Shown: positions 22,701-30,129, numbered from the stretch's first letter. The stretch: 64,000 nt of DNA from Geotrypetes seraphini (GCF_902459505.1 NC_047096.1:1240001-1304000), one strand, 5' to 3'. Numbers and translations: made by a program. Notes: generated from the letters alone by a model not told the origin.

Positions 22701-25700
22701 GAGTATGTTTTTCCTGCGGGTTCTTGTATGTTTATAGGGTAAGGGAGATCAAAAGATCAGTGGCTTTGGCTCAGCTGGCGAGCTGTGGGGACGTTTTTCT
22801 GAAGGGGTTTCTTCTGTGCAATTTCCAACATCATTGCTCTGTTAGTTACTCCAATTAGGAGTGTTGTTACTGTTATAATTAGCACTTCTTAGCTATTCGG
22901 CAGACTGGTTATGTAGAGGGAGGCTGGTTATGTAGAGGGAAGAACAGCTATTAGTACTACAATCAAAATTTTTGTCTCAGTCTCCATCTGCTGGTCATGA
23001 TGAGCTATTACCCATCAGTGAACTGCATTAGTCTGGAGAGTCTAAAAGAAAGAAAATTAGCAGGTAAGAACCTAATTTCTCCTTTTTGCATATTTTGTTT
23101 TTGCAGTTATGTGCCTAATAAAGCAATAACAAGCTAATGCTATGCTCATTTGCATAATTATTTGATTCCTAGACCTTTCTTGTAATGCCATGCTATTTTT
23201 AATGCTCATATACAGATGGTACCTGGAGCAGGATCTGTGCCAGCTATCCAAAGAATCCCATTGCCTGGAGCTGAAATGTTGGAAGAGGAACCTCTTTATG
23301 TGAATGCCAAACAGTACCATCGGATCTTGAAGAGGAGACAGGCTAGAGCTAAGCTTGAAGCAGAGGGGAAAATCCCTAAAGAGAGGAGGGTAAGGCCTTT
23401 GAGAGAGGGGCAGAAAAAGGTGTTTGATCCTTGTCCTCCCCTTCCCCCACCACCATCACCATCATAGTTAGCTTGCAAGAGATACTCAGATATCTAACCT
23501 GTAAGAGCTTCTGTAGTCTTGTTGGCCAGAATATCCAGCAATATCTGTTGCCTTTCTCCATTATCTGTCTTTCTCATACCCCCTTTTTTCCTGTTGTCTC
23601 TCACCAAGTTTACTTTGGTGCTGTTGCCTCTGAGCCTCCTTGTTTCCCCTTTAAAGGGGGAAGGTTTGTGACTGACCCCCAATTCTCCTTTTTTCATCTA
23701 GGCCAGAAGTGGCACTGAGATTGAGAGAGAGGGGATTATAAACCATGATTGACCTTGTTAATGTCCCGTTTTCAAGTCCAGAGTGGTATGGGCTCCAGAG
23801 GTGGAATGCTGTGATTGACTTGGATGTGGCGAGGGAGGGGGGCAGCATGCAGTTTTCTAGTGCAATAGGTGTGTCATTCTGGATAGTAGAGTATTCTCCC
23901 TATAATCTTGAGTCATACACAAGGAATCCACTCCAGGTTGTCAACTCCTCCTACCAAGAGCTCTGCTGCCCCTTTCAGGTATATTTCTGATCTGCTTAAT
24001 TATTTTTGGCATGTTCACATTTTATTGTGGCTTTTTGTTGTACCAGAGCTCCCCAGTGTGGGGGAAGCTCTACCTGCATGGAGAAGAAGCAGACTTGGGG
24101 GTTTGCAGCTGGCAGGTTAATCCCTTGGGGACCTGTTTGGCCAGCCTGAAAAAACTTTCTGTACCTTGGGGTCCAATTCCTAGTAGCTTAGAACATAAGC
24201 AGTGCCTCTGCTGGATCAGACCATAGGTCCATCGCACCCAGCAGTCCGCTCACGCGGCGGCCCATCAGGTCCAGGACCTGTATAGTGATCCTCTATCTAT
24301 ACCCCTCTATCCCCTTTTCCTTCAGGAAGTTATCTAATCCCTTCTTGAACCCCAATACCGTACTGTGTCCTATGACACCCTCTGGAAACGCATTCCAGGT
24401 GTCCACCACCCTTTGGGTGAAGAAGAACTTCCTAGCATTGGTTCTGAATCTGTCCCCTCTTAATTTTTCTGAGTGCCCTCTTGTTCTTGTAGTTTTCGAA
24501 CGTTTGAAGAATCTGTCCCTCTCCACTTTCTCTATGCCCTTCATGATCTTGTAAGACTCTTTCATGTCCCCTCTAAGTCTCCGCTTCTCTAGGGAAAAGA
24601 GCCTCAGTTTCTCTAATCTTTCAGCATATGAAAGATTTTCCATACCTTTTATCAATCGTGTCGCTCTTTTCTGAACCCTCGAGTATCGCCATATCCTTCT
24701 TTAGGTACGGCGACCAATATTGGACGCAGTGCTCCAGATGGGGGCGCACCATCGCCCGATACAACGGCAGGATAACTTCTTTCGTTCTGGTTATAATACC
24801 TTTCTTGATAGTACCTAGCATTCTGTTTGCGCACTGCCGACGGCTTCATTGTCTTGTCCATTATTACCCCCAAGTCCTTTTCTTGGGTACTTTCACCAAT
24901 TACCAGCCCTCCCATCGTATAGCTGTACTTTGGGTTTCTGTTTCCTACATGCTTTACATTTCTCTACATTAAACTTCATCTACCATCTCGTTGCCCACTC
25001 TCCCAGCTTGTTCAGGTCCCTGTGTAAATCTTCGCAGTCCTCTTTAGTCCTAACTCCACTAAATAGTTTGGTGTCGTCAGCGAATTTTATTACTTCACAC
25101 TTCGTCCCTATTTCTAGGTCATTTATGAATACATTGAACAGCAGCGGTCAAAGTACCTACCCCTGCAGAACACCACTCGTGACCCTCCTCCAGTCCGAGT
25201 AGTGGCCCTTCACTCCCACCCTTTGCTTTCTACCCGCCAACCAATTTTTGATCCATCTATGTACGTCTCCTTCCACTCCATGGTTCTTCAGTTTCCGAAG
25301 TAGGCGTTCATAGGATACCTTGTCAAAGGCTTTTTGGAAATCTAAGTATACGATGTCTATGGGGTCCCCTTTGTCCATCCGTTTGTTTATTCCTTCGAAG
25401 AAGTACAATAGGTTTGCTATGCACAATCTTCCCTTGCAGAAGCCATGTTGGTTTGTTTTCATCAGTTTATTTCTTTCTAGATGCTCATCGATGTTGTCTT
25501 TTATCAGTGCTTCCGCCACCTTCCCTGGCACCGAACTCAAACTCGCCTACTGAATTGCAGGGGCTTGAGCGCAGCCTATTAGGCATCCCCAGTGGGCTCA
25601 GCAGGGCTCCTCAGGGTGCCAGCTGTGATTTCACCTTCTCTCCCTTTTCGTGTGCGTTTCCACAGGGGTTGAGGATCAGGTTGACCTCGGTCCGACTGTC

Positions 25701-28485
25701 AGTCCAAAGATCTCGGCATTTGAGCACTGATTGAGACAGTTTCTTCTCCCAGATCCAGTTATTTCTTAGAGTTGAGGCAGACTAACACCTTCAGAGCACG
25801 TAATAGTGAGTAAGGGTGTTACAGCCTATGGGTAAAATCGAGGGGGAGAAGAGTCTGACCAGCACAGAAACTGATGGGTTTACGCTCTTCCACCAGCAGG
25901 TGGAGACTGAGACACTAGCTTTGGCTACAGTACAAGTGGACTGTGTAGTCCCGATTACACTCGAGCCTAGATTTTCAAAAAAACCATAGGCTTCTAAAGC
26001 AGACGTTCTGGTAGCGATTTAAAAAAATGCGAGTCATTCTCCAAAACACACTCATGCAAATGAGGTTGACAGAGAGTAGTGAATTTGCATGTGCCTATTG
26101 CTGGTGATACACATGCACAGAATAAACGCAAAAAAGAAAAAAACTAAACCAAAAACACAACAGCAGGAGGAGATGTCCACTCTCTCCCACTGCCAACCAA
26201 CACCCCTACCCCCCCACCCCAGCAGCAGGAGATATTCCCACTCTCTCCCACCGCCAAGCGACCCCCCCCCCCCCAAGCAGCAGGAGAGATGCTCATTCTA
26301 TCTCGCCGCCAATCTACCCCCTCAGCAGCGGGAAAGATGCTATTCTCTCCAAATGCCACAAAACCTTCCCCTCCCCCCCCCCCAGGTGCCTCCAACAACC
26401 GGTACACTCCTCCTTACCTTGATTTAGATGGCTGACCAGAGGGATGCCTACTCCCTCCAGCCAGCTGGCCTGCCTCTTCAAAATGGGCCTTAACCCTAAC
26501 CCTTGGTGCATCCTGAGGCTCTGATTGGCCCAGGTTGTTTAAAGCCCCTCCTAAGGATGGGGCCTTAAGCGTCTGGGCCAATTAGAGCTTTAGGCTCCTC
26601 GTCAAGTCATCTGGGGAAGGACATAAGGTTGTGATTGGCCCAGATGCCTAAGGCCCGCCCATAGGAGGGGCCTTAACCTGGGCCAGTCAGTCTCAGGCCC
26701 CTCCCCTGTGCATCCCAGGATGCACCGGGGAGGAGAAGACCCATTTTGAAAAGTCTAATTTGTCAAAATTATATGTGAAACCACCATCTGTGGCTTTTAG
26801 AATGTACATCGCCTAGATATTACGATAGGCGATTCATAAAATGCTAATAATAATAATAATATTTTGGTGTTTGTTTTTGAGCTAATTAAGAGTTCTTTGA
26901 GTGTTGGCATTTCTGTTTCATGCCATTTGATCTATTCCTTTTCCAGGGGAATTAAATAGGTATGTGTGTCACTGAGTTAGCACAGTGAAGGCACAAATGG
27001 AGTGGAGACTGCAAGACAAGCAAGTGGAGGATATTAGGGCACATGATATTTTTCTGGTATTATCCAATCAACATCTATTTAAATCCCCCTCCCCTCCTGT
27101 AAATCTAAAATCAGCCTACATATAATCATGAATAAAATTACATCTTTTTAGAAATACTTGCATGAGTCCCGACATCGGCATGCTATGGCCCGGAAGCGTG
27201 GAGAAGGTGGCCGTTTTTTCTCTCCCAAGGAAAAGGACAGCCCACATTTACAGGTAAGATGTGTTCTCCTTCAGCCACTGATGGAGACAGGCACTAAGTT
27301 TAATTGGCAACAGGCCATAGTCCTCTTTAGATAAGAGCAGATTACACAGTCTTTAGTTTTGGGTTGGGTTTTTTTTTCTCTAAATGGGGCCACAGGCTCC
27401 CTGGTCATCCTAGGAGACTGAGACTAACATCAACCTTTCATAGAAAATGGAGAGCCTCGTTAACTGGCTTATGGTTTCACCTCTGCAGCGCAAGATGATT
27501 AAACAAGAAACCTCTGGGTAAAACTCCATCCTACCATTATGTAGCTACAATTCACTCGGGGGAATTGCTGTTAGTAGAGGAAGCCTGGAATTACCATGGA
27601 CCAGTGAGCCAAAGCAGTTAGAAGAGAAAACTTTGTGAGTAATCTAGAAGGGTACTGAGCATAAATCGAGAGGTATTTTCATGCTTACCTAGAGAGCTAC
27701 GCTGTATGCACTAGTAGTCCCTTTCAAAGGTGCAGTTTAAAGATATAGAGATAAGCAGTTAGAATGGCAAGAAGATTGGGAGGGGACTTCATAGGAACAA
27801 AGCTGAAAAATGTTAGCTTGGAAAAGAAGAAATTATCAGGACCAGATGAGGAAAAATGTGAAACACTGGGGTGCCATTGCCGGAAATACAGGAACCTCTC
27901 TCTCTCTCCTGTACCTTGACGGGTGATTGGCTGGATCCAGAGTGTTTTCTCAGTTGTGTCCTTCCTCCTCTGATGAAACTTTTCTGTATAGTTGGGATGC
28001 ATTTGAGGGAAAGCTCCGGATACGGCTGTCAAGGTACGAGAGAGGGAGAGATGCTGATATTCTCTGATTTTGAGCAGAAGAGCAAGATGGTGGGAGAGCG
28101 TGAGTATGAGTAGACTGAGGTAGGGGTGAATTTGGGTGGAGAAGTCAGGGTATGTGGAACTGGGAGAGAAGAGCACACAGTAGTTGGTGGAGTCCAGGTT
28201 CCAGAGGGCCAACGTTTTGGGCTGTCCTGAGGGGAAGTCAGGGTTGCAGTGTTGCTTTGCCAAGTCATTTCACCCTTCCATTGCCTCGGGGGAGGGGGTG
28301 CGTCCTGGCAAAGTGTTGATGCCACTAACAACCGAGGAACTCTGGAAACCGGTTGATAAGACAACACTAACACTGAGGTGATTGTGTATTGATAGCTACA
28401 GAATCTCTTTTTGTTTCATTTGTTCATGCAGGATTCTCAGGGAAGTGATGACGGGATTGGACAGATTATCCGGGTGTCTCCCTAA
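4241..28485 (+). CDS. NFYA: NFYA, nuclear transcription factor Y subunit alpha (nine coding exons)
   Basis: NF-YA joins the NF-YB/NF-YC histone-fold dimer in the nucleus and gives the trimer its CCAAT specificity. Coding exons are 4241-4315, 7688-7768, 7991-8137, 10230-10361, 11190-11295, 11441-11607, 23216-23389, 27152-27253 and 28432-28485. All splice sites are GT-AG and the frame is open throughout, giving 345 residues (human 347). Residues 1 to about 236 are the Gln/Thr/Ser-rich activation region. Residues 259-294 hold the subunit-association helix (EEPLYVNAKQYHRILKRRQA) and linker, and 295-317 the DNA-binding helix and GEGGRF loop. All these core residues match the mammalian protein. The ATG at 4241 gives the family start MEQYT. 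The C-terminal tail after the core is divergent (DSQGSDDGIGQIIRVSP) and has one extra proline. The gene is intact and confidently identified. Confidence 0.97.
4405..4497. mobile_element. hAT-like MITE (93 bp)
   Basis: The ends CAGTGGCCCC and GGGGACCACTG form an inverted repeat. The flanks GACTAGAG and GTCTAGAT match at six of eight positions. It lies in NFYA intron 2, 90 bp after the exon. Confidence 0.65.
4516..5405. mobile_element. hAT element, non-autonomous (890 bp)
   Basis: The termini CAGGGGTGCCCACAC and GGGCACCCCTG are inverted. A perfect 8-bp target duplication CTTTAGAA lies at 4508-4515 and 5406-5413. The interior contains another MITE (about 4693-4812), a long polypyrimidine stretch (4950-5100) and a pair of inverted GC-rich blocks around 5200-5390. 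No transposase was recognised. Confidence 0.85.
4693..4812. mobile_element. Hairpin MITE nested in the hAT element
   Basis: The arms begin TTTTTTACTAAACCACAATA and end TATTGTGGTTTAGTAAAA. Inner parts pair as GCGCAGGGAGC and GCTCCCTGCGC. The TTTACTAA-type ends resemble those of the MITE at 11898-12015, so they may be one superfamily. Confidence 0.65.
5500..5572 (-). mobile_element. CR1 3' tail fragment
   Basis: The complement of the usual CR1 ending (ACATAAGAATAGCCATATT...GATCAGACCAA) is visible. It is too short to classify further. Confidence 0.55.
6317..7302. mobile_element. hAT element inserted in the TA element (986 bp)
   Basis: The ends CAGCGGTCTCAAAC and GTTTGAGATCACTG are hAT-like. 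The perfect 8-bp duplication TTCTAGGG lies at 6309-6316 and 7303-7310. The CGGCCCGC and GTGGCCCTGCA phrases near the ends are typical of such elements. A perfect 32-bp inverted repeat lies near the right end (7135-7166 with 7207-7238). Confidence 0.88.
6395..7128 (-). mobile_element. L2-type LINE fragment carried in the hAT element
   Basis: On the - strand the text reads as a decayed L2 ORF2 C-terminus (the KSHWLPINHRITLK and TLPQQLRE-type phrases are detectable) and a 3' end near 6395 with CAAGTTTATTTTAATTTG. It is nested inside the hAT element, either captured or inserted. Confidence 0.65.
7688..7768 (+). CDS. NFYA: NFYA exon 3 (Q-rich cassette exon)
   Basis: The 81-bp exon encodes 27 residues starting QGTVTAVQLQTEAQ. 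It is in phase 0 on both sides, so skipping keeps the frame. In mammals the matching exon (28-29 residues) is the one skipped in the short NFYA isoform. The acceptor region reads CCAACAGCAG, a NAGNAG tandem that could add or drop one Gln. Confidence 0.93.
7991..8137 (+). CDS. NFYA: NFYA exon 4
   Basis: 147 bp, 49 codons, starting VQGQPLMVQVSGGQLITSTG. The acceptor is CTGTCTGTAG and the donor GTCAGT; both ends are phase 0. It is part of the glutamine-rich activation region. Confidence 0.95.
8223..9027 (+). mobile_element. Penelope-like insertion with an inverted 5' copy (805 bp)
   Basis: A 14-bp direct repeat TTTATGAAAATATT lies at 8209-8222 and 9028-9041. Inside, two arms of about 297 bp (8223-8517 and 8684-8980) are almost perfect inverted copies. 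The 166-bp spacer holds a hammerhead-like motif (8566-8606). Variable-length target duplications, a 5' inverted part and a hammerhead are the features known from Penelope-like elements. No GIY-YIG or RT coding remains, so the family is inferred. It lies in NFYA intron 4. Confidence 0.6.
8566..8606 (+). ncRNA. Hammerhead-ribozyme-like motif
   Basis: The order is stem I (GTCCTTC, 8566-8572), CTGAAGA (8574-8580, fits CUGANGA), a six-base stem II position, GAAA (8587-8590), a tiny stem III C(TCGA)G, and TC (8597-8598) at the cleavage position. GGGGGAC then closes seven pairs of stem I. Stem II does not pair in this copy and one stem I pair next to the core is mismatched, so it is probably inactive alone. 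Very short stem III is usual for hammerheads of Penelope-like elements. Confidence 0.5.
9042..10229 (+). other. Rest of NFYA intron 4: decayed LINE tails
   Basis: Two short LINE-type 3' ends are visible: AAAGCGCAATAAC...GTGGTATATAAATAAA (about 9265-9320) and TTTTGTAAACCGCTTTGATT...GTAGCGGTATTAGC (about 9690-9750). Nothing else was recognised. No conserved coding sequence was seen. Confidence 0.45.
10230..10361 (+). CDS. NFYA: NFYA exon 5
   Basis: 132 bp, 44 codons, starting IQLVQPGQIQIQGGQTVQVQ. The acceptor is TTTCTGCAACAG and the donor GTATGT. Both ends are phase 0. Confidence 0.95.
10430..10927 (+). mobile_element. L2-type LINE 3' end with an internal (TA)n run
   Basis: The text from 10460 reads as an L2 ORF2 C-terminus (SVIASSLWNTLPLHIK and KLKTFLFKDTY-like). 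It ends in GTAAACCGTCTAAATAAATT...ATAATAAACTTGGAAACTTG. A (TA)n microsatellite lies at about 10678-10705. Confidence 0.7.
10928..11155 (+). mobile_element. L2-type LINE 3' tail, upstream of exon 6
   Basis: The end phrase AGACGTAATGATAGGCGGGA then ATCAAATGTATAAAACTTGAAAC is a LINE tail. It stops about 35 bp before the exon 6 acceptor, so the branch-site region may be repeat-derived. Confidence 0.6.
11190..11295 (+). CDS. NFYA: NFYA exon 6
   Basis: 106 bp, starting NQQQITVQGQQVAQTAEGQT and ending TILQQ plus one base (phase 1). The acceptor is TCTTTTCAG and the donor GTATAG. An L2 3' end lies only a few tens of bases upstream of the acceptor. Confidence 0.95.
11441..11607 (+). CDS. NFYA: NFYA exon 7
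   Basis: 167 bp, completing the split Val codon then TVPVTGMITIPAASLAGAQ and ending GGMVM in phase 0. The acceptor reads TGTGTAAG, an AAG rather than CAG/TAG site, so it is weak. The exon is nevertheless clearly homologous to the mammalian one. Confidence 0.94.
11608..11897 (-). mobile_element. L2-like fragment at the start of intron 7
   Basis: The - strand text (complement of CCGGAAGAGAATTCCATAAG around 11786) resembles the L2 block LWNSLPV. It is weak and short. Confidence 0.4.
11898..12015. mobile_element. Palindromic MITE (about 118 bp)
   Basis: The left end GGTCCTTTTACTAAGGC and the right end GCCTTAGTAAAAGGACC are exact inverted copies. The inner blocks TAGCGCATGTTAAACGCTAA and TTAGCGTTTAGCATGCGCT also pair. 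It is non-coding. Confidence 0.8.
12191..12399 (-). mobile_element. 5'-truncated L1-type insertion (209 bp)
   Basis: A perfect 13-bp target duplication CCATAGTGTTTTG lies at 12178-12190 and 12400-12412. The insert starts with a T-rich tract on the + strand, which is the A-rich tail of a - strand retrotransposed copy. This is target-primed insertion. Confidence 0.8.
12430..12569. mobile_element. hAT-like MITE (140 bp)
   Basis: The ends CAGGGGTAGGCAA and TTGCCTATCCCTG are inverted. The 8-bp duplication GTCTAGTT is perfect (12422-12429 and 12570-12577). The middle has the palindrome GATAGATTTGCAT with ATGCAAATCTATC. Confidence 0.9.
12880..13047 (+). mobile_element. L2-type LINE 3' tail with (ATT)n
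   Basis: It holds GATTGTCCAGCTC, GTGTAAACCGCCTAGAAC and GCGGTATAAAAGAATAAAG, then (ATT)n. The same tail appears inverted at 47097 and 62756. Confidence 0.8.
13048..15916 (+). mobile_element. DIRS-type tyrosine-recombinase retrotransposon fossil, left part
   Basis: DIRS elements are LTR-retrotransposon kin that use a tyrosine recombinase. In order on the + strand are a Gag-side remnant (about 13085-13520), reverse transcriptase (about 13565-14330), RNase H (about 14500-14880) and the recombinase (about 15240-15910). The element is broken in many places and is an old, dead copy. A CR1 LINE has been inserted into the recombinase part; the element continues at 22176. Confidence 0.75.
15930..16421 (+). 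pseudogene. CR1 ORF1, SGNH-esterase domain
   Basis: The + strand reads ILVGDSILRHVE (block I GDS), then MIHIGTNDVS (block III GTND) and YRRDGMHLSAAG (block V DGxHL). These are the catalytic blocks of the SGNH/GDSL esterase domain known from ORF1 of several CR1 clades. The usual zinc-finger or coiled-coil part upstream is missing because the copy is truncated. The stretch is open for 185 codons from 15864, but its first codons belong to the DIRS element. Confidence 0.7.
16468..19019 (+). pseudogene. CR1 ORF2, endonuclease and reverse transcriptase
   Basis: The APE endonuclease is clear at about 16660-17250: NARSLRNK, GISETWW, GGGIALYIKE, and MGDFNNPGIDW. The reverse transcriptase follows at about 17950-18800: KSPGPDGIHPRVLKEL, ITPIFKKG-like, DFQKAFDKVPHERLL, SGVPQG and FADDTKLF. 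The catalytic FADD is present. Frame changes occur near 17.2 kb and 18.48 kb, so the ORF is not continuous. It ends at the insertion point in the EYC region. Confidence 0.85.
19091..19743 (-). mobile_element. L2-type LINE, ORF2 C-terminus and 3' end
   Basis: On the - strand a 143-codon open stretch (19743 down to 19312) reads LQTVQNTALRLIYSLRKFDH and SHWLPIQARIQFKLYCIIFK, a typical L2 ORF2 C-terminus. The 3' end lies toward 19091 (TCCGCTTAGAACTGC on the - strand). Confidence 0.8.
19864..20530 (+). repeat. 150-bp VNTR, about 4.5 units
   Basis: The phrase GCTCCTGCC recurs at 19864, 19988, 20138, 20288 and 20438. The last three spacings are exactly 150 bp; the first unit is 124 bp, having lost an internal block. 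Because 150 is a multiple of three and the unit is C-rich, both strands stay open. The 241-codon + strand stretch (19973-20698) is therefore probably not a real protein. Confidence 0.9.
20531..21479 (+). other. G/C-rich block of the composite element, unassigned
   Basis: There is an AACATGGCG motif at 20609-20617 and a 63-codon open stretch (20647-20838). That stretch starts MSLFSFYQALLGQVASVRIA and ends PANPALARR; I do not recognise it. A/T-rich DNA follows from 21190. It may be the 5' UTR and ORF1 region of an L2-type LINE. Confidence 0.4.
21480..21655 (+). mobile_element. L2-type 3' tail with (ACATT)n
   Basis: It is nearly identical to 2715-2878: AGATTGTGAGCCTTCGGGAC, CTGCTTAGAATCC, GCGGTATATAAGAAATAAAT and then ACATT repeats. 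Confidence 0.8.
21656..22060 (+). pseudogene. CR1 ORF2, C-terminal part after the insertion
   Basis: This continues the same ORF: KKDMALLERVQRRATHLIKG at the start, then YAERLEKLGLFSLEKRRL and VVDTWNALPEDVIGQ, to a stop at 22057-22059. Compared with the other copies, about 13 bp at the insertion point are missing. Confidence 0.8.
22176..23085 (+). mobile_element. DIRS fossil, right part with inverted repeats
   Basis: This is the remaining recombinase C-terminal region (about 22176-22530) and a terminal non-coding part. Two arms of about 53 bp (22589-22641 and 23029-23081) are inverted copies of each other, in keeping with the inverted terminal repeats of DIRS elements. A (TCTG)n run lies at 22660-22680. 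It is broken and old. Confidence 0.65.
23216..23389 (+). CDS. NFYA: NFYA exon 8 (start of the conserved core)
   Basis: 174 bp, 58 codons from MVPGAGSVPAIQRIPLPGAE to GKIPKERR. It holds the NF-YB/NF-YC association helix with YVNAKQYHRILKRR. The acceptor is CATATACAG and the donor GTAAGG. It follows an 11.6-kb intron. Confidence 0.97.
23390..24186 (+). other. Start of NFYA intron 8, nothing recognised
   Basis: No exon, known repeat or structured motif was recognised. A short palindrome-like CCTTTAAAGGGGG lies near 23650. Confidence 0.4.
24187..25545 (-). mobile_element. CR1-type LINE, 5'-truncated copy (about 1.36 kb)
   Basis: On the - strand are the ORF2 reverse-transcriptase C-terminal half (FQKAFDKVSYERLL, WRRVTSGVLQG) and the thumb and tail region (LPLYRAMVRPHLEHCVQYWS and RLEKLRLFSLEKRRL). 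The 3' UTR ends toward 24187 as CATAAG. It is interrupted by several stops and frameshifts. It is the same subfamily as the copy at 15917, in opposite orientation. Confidence 0.85.
25546..25964. mobile_element. Possible DIRS-related fragment
   Basis: The stretch CCAGCAGGTGGAGACTGAGA at about 25902 mirrors CTCAGTCTCCATCTGCTGG in the right part of the DIRS fossil (about 22978). No domain is visible. This is a weak assignment to an old broken element. Confidence 0.3.
25980..26440. repeat. Dispersed repeat with C-runs and a 60-70 bp internal motif
   Basis: The first part (GCGAGTCATTCT...CATGCAAATGAGGTT...GCACAGAATAA) is shared with 50714-50840. Three to four imperfect units of AGCAGGAGAGATGC, CTCTCTCCCACCGCC and C-runs follow. 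It is non-coding and its source is unknown. Confidence 0.55.
26516..26720. repeat. Imperfect tandem units with CCAAT/ATTGG motifs
   Basis: CTGATTGGCCCAGG, GGGCCAATTAGAG, GTGATTGGCCCAGATG and GGGGCCTTAACCTGGGCCAG alternate, with GCCCCTCC and GAGGGGCC blocks. It looks like two diverged units of about 110 bp with internal dyads. It lies in NFYA intron 8, about 430 bp before exon 9. Confidence 0.55.
26800..26862 (+). mobile_element. L2-type LINE tail with (AAT)n
   Basis: GTACATCGCCTAGATATTAC, then GATAGGCGATTCATAAAATG and AATAATAATAAT, is a LINE 3' end. Confidence 0.6.
27152..27253 (+). CDS. NFYA: NFYA exon 9 (DNA-binding helix)
   Basis: 102 bp, 34 codons from KYLHESRHRHAMARKRGEGG to KDSPHLQ. 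It contains the HESRHRHAMAR recognition helix and the GEGGRF minor-groove loop. The acceptor is CTTTTTAG and the donor GTAAGA. Confidence 0.97.
27254..28431 (+). other. NFYA intron 9, nothing recognised
   Basis: No repeat family or extra exon was recognised. A 179-codon open stretch on the - strand (28263 down to 27724) has no family resemblance or splice context and is probably chance. Confidence 0.4.
28432..28485 (+). CDS. NFYA: NFYA exon 10, coding part
   Basis: 17 codons and a TAA stop (28483-28485). The tail DSQGSDDGIGQIIRVSP keeps the family ending QIIRVS but differs from the mammalian acidic stretch and adds a final Pro. The acceptor is TTCATGCAG. Confidence 0.94.
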   Translation, partial: DSQGSDDGIGQIIRVSP

Positions 28486-28776
28486 CATCCTCATCAAAAT
28501 AAAGAAAATGATTACACTATTCCCATCTCCATGAGGCCTGGAACAGGAGGTGCCTGTATCACATTCTCAGTAACTTGCCTTTTCCCTGCTGTGGGCAGCA
28601 ATGAGTTAATCCTGCTGCCACCCTTCTGATGAGGCAGTAATTTCAGCTGGTCTCTTGGCAAGGAATATAACTTCACAGAGTGGGCACAGAGCTGATGTGA
28701 TGCTATCTGGGTCCCTTGTCCCAGGCAGGCTGGTAGAACCTTTGTTTGTGTGAACCAGCACTGCAGTATTGATTTG

Positions 28777-28797
28777 TGTGTGTGTGTGTGTGTGTAG
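28777..28797 (+). repeat. (GT)n microsatellite in the NFYA 3' UTR
   Basis: A pure GT run of about ten units. Confidence 0.85.
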
Positions 28798-28963
28798 CAT
28801 GCTCTCAGCTGGACTGCCTGCCATGACGGATTTCTAGAAGAGGAGTAGCGGATGAAAAGAGTGGGCCAGCTGGCAGATTGTGCGACTGCTCATTGTGCCA
28901 GCTTATGCTTTTAGGAATGAACGAATGAATGTTTTACATGTGGATAGCGGCAAGGTGTCATGA

Positions 28964-28969
28964 AATAAA
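28964..28969 (+). terminator. Early poly(A) signal of NFYA
   Basis: AATAAA, 479 bp after the stop codon. It could give a short 3' UTR form. Confidence 0.45.
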
Positions 28970-29942
28970 ACGCTGCACTTAGAGCAGGCAGATATTTAAC
29001 TGCTTGAAAAGCTGCTGTGGAATTTATTTTCTTGGGTTAAGTTTGTGGTTTGTTTCTTGTTTTGGGGAGGGCAGAAGGGCTTTCAGTTGTGACTTCTTGG
29101 AGGTTTTCCTTCCCTCTTTTCTAACTTGTCTCCTATGTAGTTAAACAATTGCACAAATGGTTTTCATTCAGGGACCTCAGGAGCTCAGCACATGAGTATC
29201 CTGTCGGGCAGTTGTTAGGATTCCCCTCTGTAGCTGTAAGAACTGCCTACCCCCCCAAAACAAAAACAAACATGGTTACCCTCTGAAACACTTGCACTTA
29301 TCTGTCTACCCTGCCTCTGGGACATCAATTGGAGCTGATCTGAACTGTCACTACTTACAGATCCTGTGTAAGGAGTAGAGCAGAGCATGCAGGCTGCCTG
29401 GTTTTGCAGTCATTCTGTAATTAGTGTTGGTATGAAGAGAAGATTCAATGAGGAATGGCTTTTCTTTTCTGGGGTTCTTATATTGAAACACATTATCTGG
29501 TTTGGAACCCATCTTTGACCTTTATACAACATGAATCTGGTGCTCTGAATTCATGATTCTAGGCTGGCACATTTTGGGCATCACCAAAGAATTGAGGATG
29601 TGGGTTTTCTAGCTTGTGTTTATAGTTTTCTGAACAGATTGTGGTTGGCTTGGGAAAAATAAATCCTGTGCTGCAGGTAGGTGAGTTAGCACATCCTTGT
29701 AGAGTCGTGGAACAGTCAAACTCCGTATCAACATTGATAAGGGTCAAAGTCTTTGCATGGTCATATGTTTTTACCATATGATATGTGGGTGAGCAAATAT
29801 GAACTATTACAAATGGTGAATTTGTTATAGAAGGCAAAAGTGTATATAGAGAATGTTTATAATTTTTATATTCTCTTTTTCCAAGTGTAATTTTGTCTTT
29901 ATTAGCTGTGCTTGTAAGTACTGTGTACATTCTCCAGCTAAT

Positions 29943-29948
29943 AATAAA
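29943..29948 (+). terminator. Distal poly(A) signal of NFYA
   Basis: AATAAAG followed by TTTGTAAACT and, about 25 bp on, a T/G-rich stretch (ACTTGTAAGGCTGTCTCTGTG). Beyond it the LINE fragments resume at about 30.13 kb, which fits the end of the gene. Confidence 0.6.
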
Positions 29949-30129
29949 GTTTGTAAACTAACTTCACTTGTAAGGCTGTCTCTGTGATAGGAATGAAGTT
30001 GTTTACCTTCATCAGGTAATTAAAATACTTGGTTTAGGATGGTGGTGGCCAACAGTTCTCGCACCAAGAGTAACAAAACCAGAGCTCCCTATCCCCCCTA
30101 CTCCTGAAAAAGGGAACGAATGCTGTAGG

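Larger units (their letters stand above)
28486..29965 (+). other. NFYA: NFYA 3' UTR
   Basis: About 1.5 kb of sequence follows the stop with no recognised repeat. It contains a (GT)n run at about 28777-28797 and an early AATAAA at 28964-28969. A later AATAAA at 29943-29948 is followed by a GT-rich stretch. The end is inferred from these signals. Confidence 0.65.

Noticed and set aside
26440-26500. CCCTAACCC as an interstitial telomere repeat
   Set aside because: Only about one and a half units are present; not enough to support telomeric origin.
27724-28263. 179-codon - strand ORF in NFYA intron 9
   Set aside because: No family features, no splice or promoter context, and composition fits chance.
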